A stretch of 64,000 nt of DNA from Cupriavidus pauculus (GCF_008801835.1 NZ_VZOW01000002.1:310001-374000), one strand, 5' to 3'; counted from the first letter of the stretch, positions 47,002 through 56,034 are shown. Translations and numbers: made by a program. Notes: a model not told the origin generated them from the letters alone.

Positions 47002-48309
47002 ATGACAAAACGACTGCCAACCCTGATTTTCATTGCGATGCTGCTGGGCGTGATCGTCGGCAGCGCCGCGCACAACATGGCGCCGGACGCGGCCACCGCG
47101 AAATCGATCGCCGACCATCTGTCGATCCTGACCGACGTCTTCCTGCGGATGATCAAGATGATCATCGGCCCGCTGGTGTTTGCCACGCTGGTGTCCGGCA
47201 TCGCCAGCATGGGCGACGGCAAGACCGTGGGCCGCATCGGCCTGAAGGCGATGGCATGGTTCATGGCCGCGTCGATCACGTCGCTGCTGCTGGGCCTGGT
47301 GATGGCCAACCTGCTGGCGCCGGGACATGGCATGAACCTGCCGCTGCCGCCCGCCGATGCCGCGTCCAACCTGAAGACCGGCGCGCTGAACCTGCGCGAC
47401 TTCGTCGCCCACATGTTCCCGAAGAGCTTTGCCGAGGCGATGGCCACCAACGAGGTGCTGCAGATCGTGGTGTTCTCGCTGTTCTTCGGCTTCGCGCTGG
47501 GCACGCTCAAGGACGGCGTGGGCAAGCCGGTGCTGGCCACCATCGACGGGCTGGGCCACATCATGCTCAAGGTCACCAACTATGTGATGGCGTTTGCGCC
47601 GCTGGGCGTGTTCGGCGCCGTGGCCGCCGTGATCACCGCCCAGGGCCTGGGCGTGCTGGTGGTCTACGCCAAGTTGCTGGGCAGCGTGTACCTGTCGCTG
47701 GCGCTGTTGTGGATCGCGCTGATCGCCGGGGGCTACTTCTTCCTGGGCCGCGACATCTTCAGGCTGATCCGCCAGCTGCGCGCGCCGCTGATGATCGGCT
47801 TCGCCACGGCCAGCAGCGAATCGGCCTATCCGAAGGTGATCGACCAGCTCAACCGTTTCGGCGTGAAATCGCGCATCACCAATTTCGTGCTGCCGCTGGG
47901 CTATTCGTTCAATCTGGACGGATCGATCATGTACACGTCGTTCGCCGCGCTGTTCGTGGCGCAGGTCTACGGCATCCACCTGTCGCTGACGCAGCAGATC
48001 ACGATGTTGCTGGTGCTGCTGGTGACCAGCAAGGGTATCGCCGGCGTGCCACGCGCGTCGCTGGTGGTGGTGGCAGCCGTGCTGCCGATGTTCGGACTGC
48101 CCGAGGCCGGCATCCTGCTGGTGCTCGGCATCGACCATATCCTCGATATGGGCCGCACCGTAACCAATGTGCTTGGCAATGCCATTGCCACGACCGTTGT
48201 CGCCAAAAGCGAGAACGCGATTGGCGCGCCGGAACTATCGGACGAGGCCGACACCTCCGAAGACAGTAGCGCCGGCCTGACACCCGTTCAGGCGCTGGCC
48301 AGCAAGTAA
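47002..48309 (+). CDS. dctA: C4-dicarboxylate/amino acid:cation symporter (DctA/GltP family)
   Basis: A 435-residue inner-membrane carrier that imports dicarboxylates such as succinate, malate and fumarate with protons or sodium. Signatures: GPLVFATLVSGIASMGD, the serine-rich loop GFATASSESAYPKV, LGYSFNLDGSIMY, and TSKGIAGVPRASLVVVAA. The sequence SKGIAGVPR resembles glutamate/aspartate carriers (GltP) more than some DctA. The sigma-54 promoter and the adjacent dctBD genes favour dicarboxylate transport. AAAGGAGG lies 11 bases before the ATG. Confidence 0.88.
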   Translation: MTKRLPTLIFIAMLLGVIVGSAAHNMAPDAATAKSIADHLSILTDVFLRMIKMIIGPLVFATLVSGIASMGDGKTVGRIGLKAMAWFMAASITSLLLGLVMANLLAPGHGMNLPLPPADAASNLKTGALNLRDFVAHMFPKSFAEAMATNEVLQIVVFSLFFGFALGTLKDGVGKPVLATIDGLGHIMLKVTNYVMAFAPLGVFGAVAAVITAQGLGVLVVYAKLLGSVYLSLALLWIALIAGGYFFLGRDIFRLIRQLRAPLMIGFATASSESAYPKVIDQLNRFGVKSRITNFVLPLGYSFNLDGSIMYTSFAALFVAQVYGIHLSLTQQITMLLVLLVTSKGIAGVPRASLVVVAAVLPMFGLPEAGILLVLGIDHILDMGRTVTNVLGNAIATTVVAKSENAIGAPELSDEADTSEDSSAGLTPVQALASK

Positions 48310-48328
48310 GCTGCGCCAGGCGTGCCAG

Positions 48329-48361
48329 GGCCCGGCTGCCGATCAGGCGGCCGGGCCTTTT
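48329..48361 (+). terminator. Terminator after dctA
   Basis: GGCCCGGC / GCCGGGCC with a 13-base loop and TTTT after it, 20 bases beyond the stop codon. Confidence 0.85.
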
Positions 48362-48647
48362 CGCGTTTACAGCGCGGCGCGGAGCGCGGTGCGGCGCATG
48401 TCCGCTTGGTTGCCGATCCGGGCGCGATCGTGGCGCCATCGCGTGCCATCGCCGCGCATCGAGACGCCGCGATGGCTCCGCCGCCGGTCCGTGGATCGGC
48501 CGCGGTTAAGGCGAGCCTAATGCGGGGTGTGGTAAAACGTCGCCTTGCTGGTGGCGGTGTAAGCCCGTAAAAGGGCCTGGACGACGCTTGTCGACGAGCA
48601 AACTGTCCGATACGCCACCTCCGGCAACGTCCGCATTTCCGAATCCC
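48362..48647. other. Presumed dctBD promoter region
   Basis: 286 bases with no supported gene. It contains a GC-rich hairpin (GCCCGTAAAAGGGC at 48563-48576) just before dctB. No clear -35/-10 pair is seen. An in-frame TTG at 48588 could extend DctB by 20 residues. Confidence 0.3.
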
Positions 48648-50531
48648 ATGATTGTGTCCCCTTCCGACGGCGCGTTGTCGCCGTGGCGCCGCGTTGCCCC
48701 GTTTGTCGCCCTGCTCGCGCTGGCCGCCCTGGTCACGGGCGCCGGCTGGCTCGGCTATCGCTATACCTTCGACACCGCGCTGGCCCGCCAGGCCGAGCGC
48801 GGGCAGGTACAGATGCGGCTCTACGCGCAGGCGCTGGAAAGCGAGCTGGCGCGCTATGACTATGTGCCAAGCCTGCTTTCGCTCGACGCGCGCATCGACG
48901 CGCTCTTGCGCGATCCGCGCTCGCCCGAGCGCGTGGCGCAGGCCAATGCATACCTGGCCGCGCTGAACGGCCGCGCCGGCACGCGTGTGGTCTATGTGCT
49001 CGATGCCAAGGGCCGCGTGCTGGCGACCAGCAACTATCAGCGCCCCGACAGCTTCCTGGGCGAAGACCTGAGCTTCCGCCCGTATTTCCGCAGCGCCATC
49101 GAAGGCCAGTTGGGCCGCTTCTACGGCGTGGGCACCACGCGCAGCGAATCGGGCTATTACCTGTCCGCGCCGCTTGGCGACCGCGACCGGCCGGTGGGCG
49201 TGGCAGTGGTCAAGATCGGACTCGAACCGCTCGAAAACCGCTGGCAGGGCAACGACAGCCAGATGCTGCTGGCCGACGAAAACGGCGTGGTGATCCTGGC
49301 CTCCGATCCGTCATGGAAACTGGCCGTGCTGCGTCCGCTGTCGGACGAACAGCGCGCCAGGCTCGACCGCAATCTGCAATACAATCGCGCGCCCTTGCCG
49401 CAGCTGGCGCTGAGCCTGGTGCGCCCGCTCGCCAACGGGCCGGCCCAGGGCGGCGACGCGCTGGTGCGTCTGCGCCAGGGCCCGCCGATGCTGGCGCAGC
49501 ATCTGGCCCTGCCCGGCACCGACTGGGACCTGACGCTGCTGACCAACACCTCGCAGGCGCGCGTGGCCGCGCTCAACAGCGCGGCGCTGGCCGGCGTGCT
49601 GGCCGCCTTCGTGCTGCTGCTGGCCGCCGCGTGGAACGTGCGGCGCCGCATCGCCAGCGAACGGCAGGCGGCGCGCGCCGCGCTCGAGGCCGCCAACAGC
49701 GAGTTGGAGCGCAAGGTGGCCGAGCGCACCGCGGACCTGTCCGCTACCAACCAGCAGTTGCAGGCCGAGGTCGCCGAACGGATCCGCACCGAAGCGGTGC
49801 TGCGTCAGGCGCAGGACGGGCTGCTGCAGGCCGGCAAGCTGGCAGCGGTGGGACAGATGTCCGCCGGCATCGCGCATGAACTGAACCAGCCGCTGGCGGC
49901 CCTGCGCACGCTGTCCGGCAACGCCGAAAAATTCATGGCGCGCGGCGATTACCAGACCGCCCAGGGCAATCTCGAAAAAATCGTCGGCCTGGTGGAACGG
50001 ATGGGTCGCATCACCGGCGCGCTCAGGTCCTTCGCGCGCAACCCCGCCGCGGGCCAGCGCCATGCCGCGCGCCTCGGCGAGGCGGTCGACAATGCGCTGT
50101 TCCTGCTGGAAACGCGCGTGGCGGCAATCCGGCCGCGCATCGCACGCGACATCGAGCCACATCTGGCCGTGGCGTGCGATCCGAATCGTCTGGAACAGGT
50201 GCTGGTCAACCTGATCGGCAATGCGCTCGATGCGATCAAGGACCGCCCCGATCCGCAGCTGTCGCTGCATGCGTATGAAGCGGGCGGCATGGTGCACCTG
50301 ACCGTGCGCGACAACGGCCCGGGTCTGTCCGAAGCCGCTTTCGCGCGGCTGTTCGAGCCGTTCTTCACCACCAAGCCGGCGGGCGAAGGCCTGGGGTTGG
50401 GGCTGACGCTGTCGGCCGGCATCCTGAACGAAAACGGCGGCAGCCTGACCGCCATCAACCATCCCGACGGTGGCGCGTGTTTCACGCTGGCGCTGCCGCA
50501 GGCGCGCGAGGAGCACCGTCATGTCGGCTGA
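48648..50531 (+). CDS. dctB: DctB sensor histidine kinase
   Basis: 627 residues from ATG 48648; a TTG 20 codons earlier (48588) is an alternative. The first membrane helix (VAPFVALLALAALVTGAGWLGY) is followed by a periplasmic double-PDC sensor domain (about 40-290, with RVVYVLDAKGRVLATSNY, DLSFRPYFRSAIEG and GYYLSAPLGD, the ligand loop of DctB). The second helix (ALAGVLAAFVLLLAAAW) leads to a coiled coil, then the kinase core with phospho-His410 in AGIAHELNQPLAALRT, NLIGNALDAI, DNGPGL and GEGLGLGLTLS. It senses C4-dicarboxylates and phosphorylates DctD. Its end overlaps dctD by 11 bases. Confidence 0.93.
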   Translation: MIVSPSDGALSPWRRVAPFVALLALAALVTGAGWLGYRYTFDTALARQAERGQVQMRLYAQALESELARYDYVPSLLSLDARIDALLRDPRSPERVAQANAYLAALNGRAGTRVVYVLDAKGRVLATSNYQRPDSFLGEDLSFRPYFRSAIEGQLGRFYGVGTTRSESGYYLSAPLGDRDRPVGVAVVKIGLEPLENRWQGNDSQMLLADENGVVILASDPSWKLAVLRPLSDEQRARLDRNLQYNRAPLPQLALSLVRPLANGPAQGGDALVRLRQGPPMLAQHLALPGTDWDLTLLTNTSQARVAALNSAALAGVLAAFVLLLAAAWNVRRRIASERQAARAALEAANSELERKVAERTADLSATNQQLQAEVAERIRTEAVLRQAQDGLLQAGKLAAVGQMSAGIAHELNQPLAALRTLSGNAEKFMARGDYQTAQGNLEKIVGLVERMGRITGALRSFARNPAAGQRHAARLGEAVDNALFLLETRVAAIRPRIARDIEPHLAVACDPNRLEQVLVNLIGNALDAIKDRPDPQLSLHAYEAGGMVHLTVRDNGPGLSEAAFARLFEPFFTTKPAGEGLGLGLTLSAGILNENGGSLTAINHPDGGACFTLALPQAREEHRHVG

Positions 50532-51894
50532 ACCCGTGGCATTGATGCGCGACGACGACGCGACCATGGCGGACGCCCCGCAGGCGTTGCGCGTGCTGAT
50601 CGTCGAAGACGACGCCGATGTGCGGCTGGGCTGCGAGCAGGCGCTCGCGCTCGAAGGCATCGCCACGCGCGCGGTGGCCAGCGCGGAAGCGGCGCTGCGT
50701 GAGGTTGAAGCCGGCTACGCCGGGATCGTGGTCAGCGATATCCATCTGCCCGGCGCGGACGGCATGTCGCTGCTGCGCACGCTGGCGGCGCGCGACGCCA
50801 CGCTACCGGTCATCATGGTCACCGGCCACGGCGATATCACGCTGGCGGTGCAGGCCATGAAGCAAGGCGCCTACGACTTCCTGGAAAAGCCGTTCTCGCC
50901 CGAGCGCCTCGTGGCCACCTGCCGCCGCGCGCTGGAAAAGCGCCGCCTGGCGCTGGAGGTGGCGGATCTGCGCGCGCGCCTGGCCGGCCGCGAAGGGCTG
51001 GCCGCACGGCTGATCGGCAATTCGCCGGCCATCGAGCGGCTGCGCCAGATGATCGCCGGCCTTGGCGACACGGCGGCCAACGTGCTGATCCACGGCGAGA
51101 CCGGCACCGGCAAGGAACTGGTGGCGCGCTGCCTGCACGAAGCCAGCGGCCGGCGCACGCGGCATTTCGTGCCGATCAACTGCGGTGGCCTGCCCGAGCA
51201 GTTGTTCGAGTCGGAGATCTTCGGGCACGAGGCCGGCGCGTTCACGGGCGCGGCCAAGCGGCGAATCGGCAAGATCGAACACGCCGAAGGCGGCACGCTG
51301 TTTCTCGACGAGATCGAGAGCATGCCCATGCCAATGCAGATCAAGCTGCTGCGCGTACTGCAGGAACGCGTGGTGGAGCGGCTCGGCTCAAACCAGCCGG
51401 TGCCGGTCAACACGCGCGTGGTGGCCGCCACCAAGGCCGACCTGCGCGCGCTGGCCGACGCCGGCCAGTTTCGCGCTGATCTCTATTACCGCCTGAATGT
51501 GGTCACGCTGGAGTTGCCGCCATTGCGCGAACGCCGCGAGGACGTGCCTTTGCTGTTCGAACATTTCGTCGCGCAGGCCGCGCTGCGCTTCGAACGCGAA
51601 GCGATGCCGGCCACGTCGGCCGAACTGGCCGCGCTGGTGGCATACCCGTGGCCGGGAAATGTGCGCGAACTGCGAAATCTGGCGGAGCGTCATGTGCTCG
51701 GGCTGGGCTGCGATCCGGTGCAGAACACCGCGCCGCCAGCCGCGCTGCCGCTGCCGCGCGCCGTCGAGCAATTCGAACGCGCGCTGATTGCCGATGCCCT
51801 GCGCCGTCACGACGGCAACCTGACGCGCGCCGGCGAGGCGCTGGGCGTGGCCAAAACAACGCTGTTCGACAAGGTGCGCAAGTACGGCCTGTGA
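50521..51894 (+). CDS. dctD: DctD sigma-54-dependent response regulator
   Basis: A 457-residue activator. The receiver domain (25-140) has phospho-acceptor Asp73 in IVVSDIHLPGADG and Lys in DFLEKPFSPERL. The AAA+ domain (165-395) carries GETGTGKE (Walker A), the GAFTGAAKR sigma-54 loop, and TLFLDEIES (Walker B). The C-terminal Fis-type HTH is ALRRHDGNLTRAGEALGVAKTTLFDKVRK. Phosphorylated DctD binds upstream of dctA, probably at 46770-46819, and opens the sigma-54 promoter at 46891. Operon dctB-dctD, 11-base overlap. Confidence 0.95.
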   Translation: MSAEPVALMRDDDATMADAPQALRVLIVEDDADVRLGCEQALALEGIATRAVASAEAALREVEAGYAGIVVSDIHLPGADGMSLLRTLAARDATLPVIMVTGHGDITLAVQAMKQGAYDFLEKPFSPERLVATCRRALEKRRLALEVADLRARLAGREGLAARLIGNSPAIERLRQMIAGLGDTAANVLIHGETGTGKELVARCLHEASGRRTRHFVPINCGGLPEQLFESEIFGHEAGAFTGAAKRRIGKIEHAEGGTLFLDEIESMPMPMQIKLLRVLQERVVERLGSNQPVPVNTRVVAATKADLRALADAGQFRADLYYRLNVVTLELPPLRERREDVPLLFEHFVAQAALRFEREAMPATSAELAALVAYPWPGNVRELRNLAERHVLGLGCDPVQNTAPPAALPLPRAVEQFERALIADALRRHDGNLTRAGEALGVAKTTLFDKVRKYGL

Positions 51895-52411
51895 TGACGC
51901 ACTGCATGATTTCGGTCATCGAGTGTCTCGATCTATCTGCAATGCGTGCGCAAACGCACCCAATGTACCAAATGTATGCCAACGGGGAACCCGCCCCGCG
52001 CATTGAAGGTCTGTCTCCGGTGCACAACGCCCAAGAGATAAATGTCGGTCGTCATGACATTTTGTCCACCGATTCGGCTCGATGTTCGTTAAGCAACAAA
52101 AGTGTGACGCCATCGTTGGTTTTCCCTCTGGCGGCGCTACACCATGACGCCATACTATTGGCATTGAGATGACCGGGCGTGAGTGATTGCGTCCGCCAGG
52201 CGGCAAAGATCGCCGACATCGAACGTACCGGCCACCTGAAGCCGTTGCTACGTCAACAAGCTGCAAATAAATCAACAAGACCGGCCGGGGAGCGGGTCAA
52301 CATCAGGGTCAGCAACACGGCAGCCCGGTCAATGACTGACGTGGCGCGTCCGAGGGCGCCACACAGCGTGCAAGTCTCGCTGTGCTGCGGATAAATACTA
52401 CGGGTGATTGG
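51895..52411. other. Long intergenic region upstream of the HTH-receiver gene
   Basis: 517 bases, less GC-rich than the surroundings, with no supported gene. It contains AATGTC-N9-GACATT (52041-52061) with a nested GTCATGAC, a possible operator. A -10-like TAAATA near 52393 lies just before the ATG at 52412. The length and lower GC suggest a regulated promoter region. Confidence 0.4.
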
Positions 52412-53011
52412 ATGAAACTGGATCCAGAACTGGCTGAAAAGCCTTACTACAGCACGCGAACAGCGGCGAAGCTCTTGAACGTATCGCTGGGCACTGTCCA
52501 GAAAATGGTGGAACGCGGCGAGCTTGGCGCGTGGAAAACCAATGGCGGACACCGGCGCATTCACAAGGAAACTGTCCACCGTCTGCTGGCAAACCGGCAG
52601 GTTCCCGATACCACCATCGAGCACAACCTCGACCTGGTGGTCTTCCACCCCAACCATACCGAAGCGCAGCGCATCAGCGCCCAGTTGGGCAAGTGGTCGC
52701 TGCCGTTGAAAACCCAGGTGCTCGAGGACGTCGTGGATACCGTGATCACATCGGTCGATGCGCGGCCGCGCGTGGTGCTCTACTACGTAGAAGAACTGAA
52801 CGACGCGGAATCGGCCACGATCGAGAAGCTGCAGAATTTCTTCTCGCGGCAACGCGTGATCTTCGCGGTCATCACCAATCGCCAGGCCTATGACGGCGTG
52901 GCCGATGCACTGCAGCAATGGGGCATCATGGTGTTCCTGAAGACGCCGTCGCTGGAAGAGATCAAAGGCTTTCTGCGCGCGCAGCTGATGATGGGACGCG
53001 CCGGCGCGTAG
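52412..53011 (+). CDS. Excisionase/MerR-type HTH fused to a receiver-like domain
   Basis: A 199-residue protein. Residues 10-60 are an excisionase/MerR-like winged HTH (YYSTRTAAKLLNVSLGTVQKMVERGELGAW, TNGGHRRI). Residues 75-195 look like a CheY fold: LVVFHPNHTEAQRISAQL for strand 1, VVLYYVEELNDAE where the phospho-acceptor Asp would stand, and VFLKTPSLEEIKGFL for the conserved Lys segment. The acceptor position is Tyr or Val, not Asp, and the usual acidic pair after strand 1 is missing, so phosphorylation is doubtful. The domain order is opposite to ordinary response regulators. Role unknown; DNA binding is likely. Confidence 0.75.
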   Translation: MKLDPELAEKPYYSTRTAAKLLNVSLGTVQKMVERGELGAWKTNGGHRRIHKETVHRLLANRQVPDTTIEHNLDLVVFHPNHTEAQRISAQLGKWSLPLKTQVLEDVVDTVITSVDARPRVVLYYVEELNDAESATIEKLQNFFSRQRVIFAVITNRQAYDGVADALQQWGIMVFLKTPSLEEIKGFLRAQLMMGRAGA

Positions 53012-53036
53012 CCCACGGCAATTCCCCGACATGGCA

Positions 53037-53065
53037 CGGCCCGGACCTACCTCCGGGCCGTTTTT
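53037..53065 (+). terminator. Terminator after the HTH-receiver gene
   Basis: CGGCCCGGA / TCCGGGCCG perfect nine-base stem with a six-base loop and TTTTT, 25 bases past the stop codon. Confidence 0.9.
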
Positions 53066-53249
53066 CCATGGGCGGCGCTTAATGTGGCGTTAATCCGGGG
53101 ACGTCGATCGGGGAAGTCGATCGGGACATAGGTTGAGTGACGTCGATCCGGGCGGCGACGATCGACGTCGCTCGCACGCGGCTACGACCGATGTCACGTC
53201 GACACATGCCCCGTCGATGCACGCCCGCGCGCGGCCCGCATCCGCGCGC

Positions 53250-54365
53250 TCACGCCATGACGAAACTGGCCGCCTCGCCGATTTGCGCCGGGCGCACGCC
53301 GGGTATGCCAGCACTGACATCGCCCGCCATCATCCAGCCATACAGGTCGCGCGGATCGGGCGCCATCGCAACCAGTTCCACATAACGTCCGGCGTGGCGC
53401 GCCATGGCGGCGGCATGCAGCCAGCGCAGCGCCGCATAATCCTCGAGCGCGAAGCCGACCGAATCGAACACCGTCACGTCGGCATCGTTGACGCGCCCCG
53501 GTGCCGCTCCGCTCAGCACTTCCCACAGCTCGCTCACCGGCGCCTCTGGCCATTGCTGGATCTCGCCTTCGATGCGCGATTGCGGTGCGTACTCGACCAC
53601 AATGCGCGCACGGCGCAGGATATCGGCGTCAAGCTCGGTCTTGCCCGGGCAGTCGCCACCCACCGCATTCAGATGCATGCCCGGCCGCACCATTTCGGCG
53701 CGCAGGATCGTGGCGCGCGTCTTGTCGGCAGTGACTGTGGACACGATATCGGCCCCCTGCAAGGCGTCGTCGACCGATGTCGCGGCATGAATCGACAAAC
53801 CCGCCACACCTGCCAGATTTCGCATCAATCGCGCCGTGGCCGACCCATCGATGTCGAACGCGCGGACCGTATCGACACCCAGCATGGCGTGAAACGCCAG
53901 TGTCTGGAATTCGGCCTGCGCGCCATTGCCGATCAACGCCATGGTGCGCGCGCCCGGCCGTGCCATGGCCTGCGCGGCCAGCGCCGATGTCGCCGCGGTG
54001 CGCAGTGCGGTGGCCAGCGTCAGATCAGCCAGCAATATTGGAAAGCCAGTCGCCACCTCGGCCAGCATGCCGCACGCCATGACCGTGGGCAGCGCGAGTT
54101 GCGCATTGCGCGGGTGCCCGTTCACGTACTTGAAGGCGTAGTGCGTGCCGTCGCTGACGGGCATCAGCTCGATCACGCCGACGCTCGAATGGCTTGCCAG
54201 TCGCGCCGATTTTTCGAAATCGGCCCAGCGGGAGAAGTCCTGCCGGACGCACGCGGCCACCTGGACGATGGCTTCGGCCACGCCGATGCCGCGCACCAGT
54301 GCCGCGACATCGTTCGCGTCAAGAAATCGCGTCATCGCGATGGGTTTCGCAAGCGCTGGTTTCAT
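53250..54365 (-). CDS. Ornithine cyclodeaminase/mu-crystallin family protein
   Basis: A 371-residue NAD-dependent enzyme of the OCD family. Substrate part: HYAFKYVNGHPRNAQLALPTVMACGML. Rossmann part: TMALIGNGAQAEFQTLAFHA, then DIVSTVTADKTRATIL, GMHLNAVGGDCPGKTELD and DSVGFALEDYAALRW. The C-terminal DPRDLYGWMMAG is typical of the proteobacterial ornithine cyclodeaminase group, which converts ornithine to proline and ammonia. GAGGAGCCGCC precedes the ATG. It follows the amidinotransferase-fold gene by 9 bases, so arginine or ornithine breakdown is the likely role. Confidence 0.88.
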   Translation of the reverse strand: MKPALAKPIAMTRFLDANDVAALVRGIGVAEAIVQVAACVRQDFSRWADFEKSARLASHSSVGVIELMPVSDGTHYAFKYVNGHPRNAQLALPTVMACGMLAEVATGFPILLADLTLATALRTAATSALAAQAMARPGARTMALIGNGAQAEFQTLAFHAMLGVDTVRAFDIDGSATARLMRNLAGVAGLSIHAATSVDDALQGADIVSTVTADKTRATILRAEMVRPGMHLNAVGGDCPGKTELDADILRRARIVVEYAPQSRIEGEIQQWPEAPVSELWEVLSGAAPGRVNDADVTVFDSVGFALEDYAALRWLHAAAMARHAGRYVELVAMAPDPRDLYGWMMAGDVSAGIPGVRPAQIGEAASFVMA

Positions 54366-54374
54366 GGCGGCTCC

Positions 54375-55253
54375 TCATGCGGCCACCGCGCGCCGCACCG
54401 GTGCGCTGGTGCGGTCCAGCCGCAGCGTCATGCAATAGGCGCCGCCGCCGGACATCATGTACGGTGCAAGGTCTACCTCGCGCAGCCGATAGCCGCGCCG
54501 TCCCAATTCATCGCGCAGATGCGGCGTAGTGCGCGTCATCACCACCTGATCGTGCAGATTCACCGCATTGACACTGAAGTGGCGCAGATCGTCCTCGGTG
54601 GCTTCGATGCGCTGCGCCACCGGCACGCGCGCATGCAGCGCCTGCAGCGCGGCGGCCGTGAAAGCCGGTGGGTAGTAGAGGATCTCGCCCCCCGCCAGCG
54701 GACAGAAGCAGACATCGAGGTGATAGCTTTGCTCGGTGGCCAGTTCCAGCGCCACCACGTCGCGGTCGAAATGGCGCGACAGCGCCGCGGCCGCCTTGCG
54801 CGACGAGCGTGGGCCGAAGCCCGCCCAGAAGTGGCCACGCTGCGCATCCCAGATGCAATCGCCCGCGCCTTCCTGGTAACACCCCTCTGGCAACATCGCC
54901 ACGCTGTCGATCAGTCCGCGCGCGCGCAGCGTATCGAAGATGGCGGCGAACGGCGCTTCCTCGCCGCGCCGCTGCGGATAGCGGAAGCGCGCCAGCACGG
55001 CCTTGCCGTCGAGCACCACGGCTGCATTGGCCGGAAACACCATGTCGGGCTGACCCGGCGCGCCCTGCGCCACCTCGACGGCAAAGCCCGACGCCTCCAG
55101 CGCGTGCCGCAGCGCCTCGAACGACGCCACCGCCTGACGGTGCATGCCGCGCGGATCGCGCGACCACGCCTGCGGATCCATCCACGGATTGATGCTGTAG
55201 GACACGTCGTAATGCGTCGGGGCGATCAGCAGAATGGTGGGACGGTCTATCAC
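54375..55253 (-). CDS. Arginine deiminase/dimethylargininase-fold hydrolase (CtlX/FN0238 type)
   Basis: 292 residues from a GTG at 55253, which has GAGGAG seven bases upstream. It belongs to the guanidino-group modifying (amidinotransferase) fold. Features: HYDVSYSINPWMDP, PDMVFPANAAVVLDG, EGAGDCIWD, the catalytic His in SYHLDVCFCPLAGG, and the Cys nucleophile near the C-terminus in SGGGAYCMTLRL. It probably cleaves the guanidino group of arginine, giving citrulline or ornithine. With ornithine cyclodeaminase 9 bases downstream, an arginine to ornithine to proline route is plausible. The exact product is not decided by sequence. Confidence 0.85.
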   Translation of the reverse strand: MIDRPTILLIAPTHYDVSYSINPWMDPQAWSRDPRGMHRQAVASFEALRHALEASGFAVEVAQGAPGQPDMVFPANAAVVLDGKAVLARFRYPQRRGEEAPFAAIFDTLRARGLIDSVAMLPEGCYQEGAGDCIWDAQRGHFWAGFGPRSSRKAAAALSRHFDRDVVALELATEQSYHLDVCFCPLAGGEILYYPPAFTAAALQALHARVPVAQRIEATEDDLRHFSVNAVNLHDQVVMTRTTPHLRDELGRRGYRLREVDLAPYMMSGGGAYCMTLRLDRTSAPVRRAVAA

Positions 55254-55440
55254 GGCGGCGCTCCTCGGTTGACGGATTCCTCGATATCGGACTTGTCTGG
55301 CTCGGACGGCTGGGACACGCGGCGCAAAGCCGGCGGCGCGCGGCGGGTGCCATGCTGTGGATTGTGATGCCCACGTGTGCCAACGAATAGTTAGCAAACT
55401 GGACAAATTGCTATGTTCGCTAAACAATTCGCCGCATCTG

Positions 55441-55457
55441 GCTGGCAATTTGCCAGC
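55441..55457. promoter_or_regulatory. Palindrome in the divergent Lrp intergenic region
   Basis: GCTGGCAA T TTGCCAGC, a perfect 8-base inverted repeat with a one-base centre, 27 bases before the Lrp start codon and within 200 bases of the divergent arginine genes. Just left of it lies a looser AATTG...CAATT pair. It is a likely Lrp/AsnC-type operator. Confidence 0.6.
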
Positions 55458-55483
55458 ATCGCCGCGAATGGGCCTGGGAGAGC

Positions 55484-55909
55484 GTGATGGATGCGACGGA
55501 TCGTCAACTGCTGGGGCTACTGCGTGACAACGCACGCACGCCCGTAACGGCGCTGGCCAAGGCGCTGCGCGTGTCGCGCGCCACGGTTCAGAACCGCATC
55601 GAGAAACTGGAAAAGGACGGGCAGATCGTCGGCTACACCGTGCGGCTCAAGCCCGAGGCAGAACCACACCGGATCCGCGCATGGATGACGGTGGCCGTGG
55701 AAGGCAACAAAGGGCGCCAGGTGCTGCAGGCGCTGCGCGGCGATCCCAGCGTGCAGACGCTGCACACCACCAACGGCCGTTGGGACATCATCGCTGAACT
55801 GCGTGCCGACACACTGGAGCAGTTCGACCGCACGCTCGACCGGATCCGCCTGATCGACGGCATCGCGGCCACCGAGACCAGCATTTTGCTGTCGAGCTAC
55901 AAACTCTGA
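55484..55909 (+). CDS. Lrp/AsnC family regulator
   Basis: A 141-residue protein. HTH at 5-55 (DRQLLGLLRDNARTPVTALAKALRVSRATVQNRIEKLEKDGQI), then the RAM ligand domain (GNKGRQVLQALRGDPSVQTLHTTNGRWDIIAELRADTLEQFDRTLDRI). GGGAGAGCGTG precedes the ATG. Divergent from the arginine-hydrolase/ornithine-cyclodeaminase operon, which it probably controls in response to an amino acid such as arginine, ornithine or proline (inferred from position). Confidence 0.93.
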   Translation: MMDATDRQLLGLLRDNARTPVTALAKALRVSRATVQNRIEKLEKDGQIVGYTVRLKPEAEPHRIRAWMTVAVEGNKGRQVLQALRGDPSVQTLHTTNGRWDIIAELRADTLEQFDRTLDRIRLIDGIAATETSILLSSYKL

Positions 55910-55952
55910 CCGATGCAGGGCCACGTTGCCCGACCGGCCTGCGGCCAGCGAT

Positions 55953-55973
55953 ATATATCACGTCATGATATAT
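55953..55973. promoter_or_regulatory. AT-rich perfect palindrome upstream of the HPP-CBS gene
   Basis: ATATATCA CGTCA TGATATAT, 8-base arms and a five-base centre, in an otherwise GC-rich region 62 bases before the ATG. It stands out strongly from local base composition. It fits an operator for a dimeric repressor or an overlapping promoter; the protein that binds is unknown. Confidence 0.6.
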
Positions 55974-56034
55974 TCGCCTGCCCGCGCCACGCGACGTGGC
56001 GCCCCAACGCCCCTGCCCCCGCCCACCGACTTCG

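Noticed and set aside
46991..47005. Four-codon frame (M-Y-P-R-stop) overlapping the dctA start
   Set aside because: Its ATG directly abuts the Shine-Dalgarno, so it cannot be initiated by it; probably coincidental.
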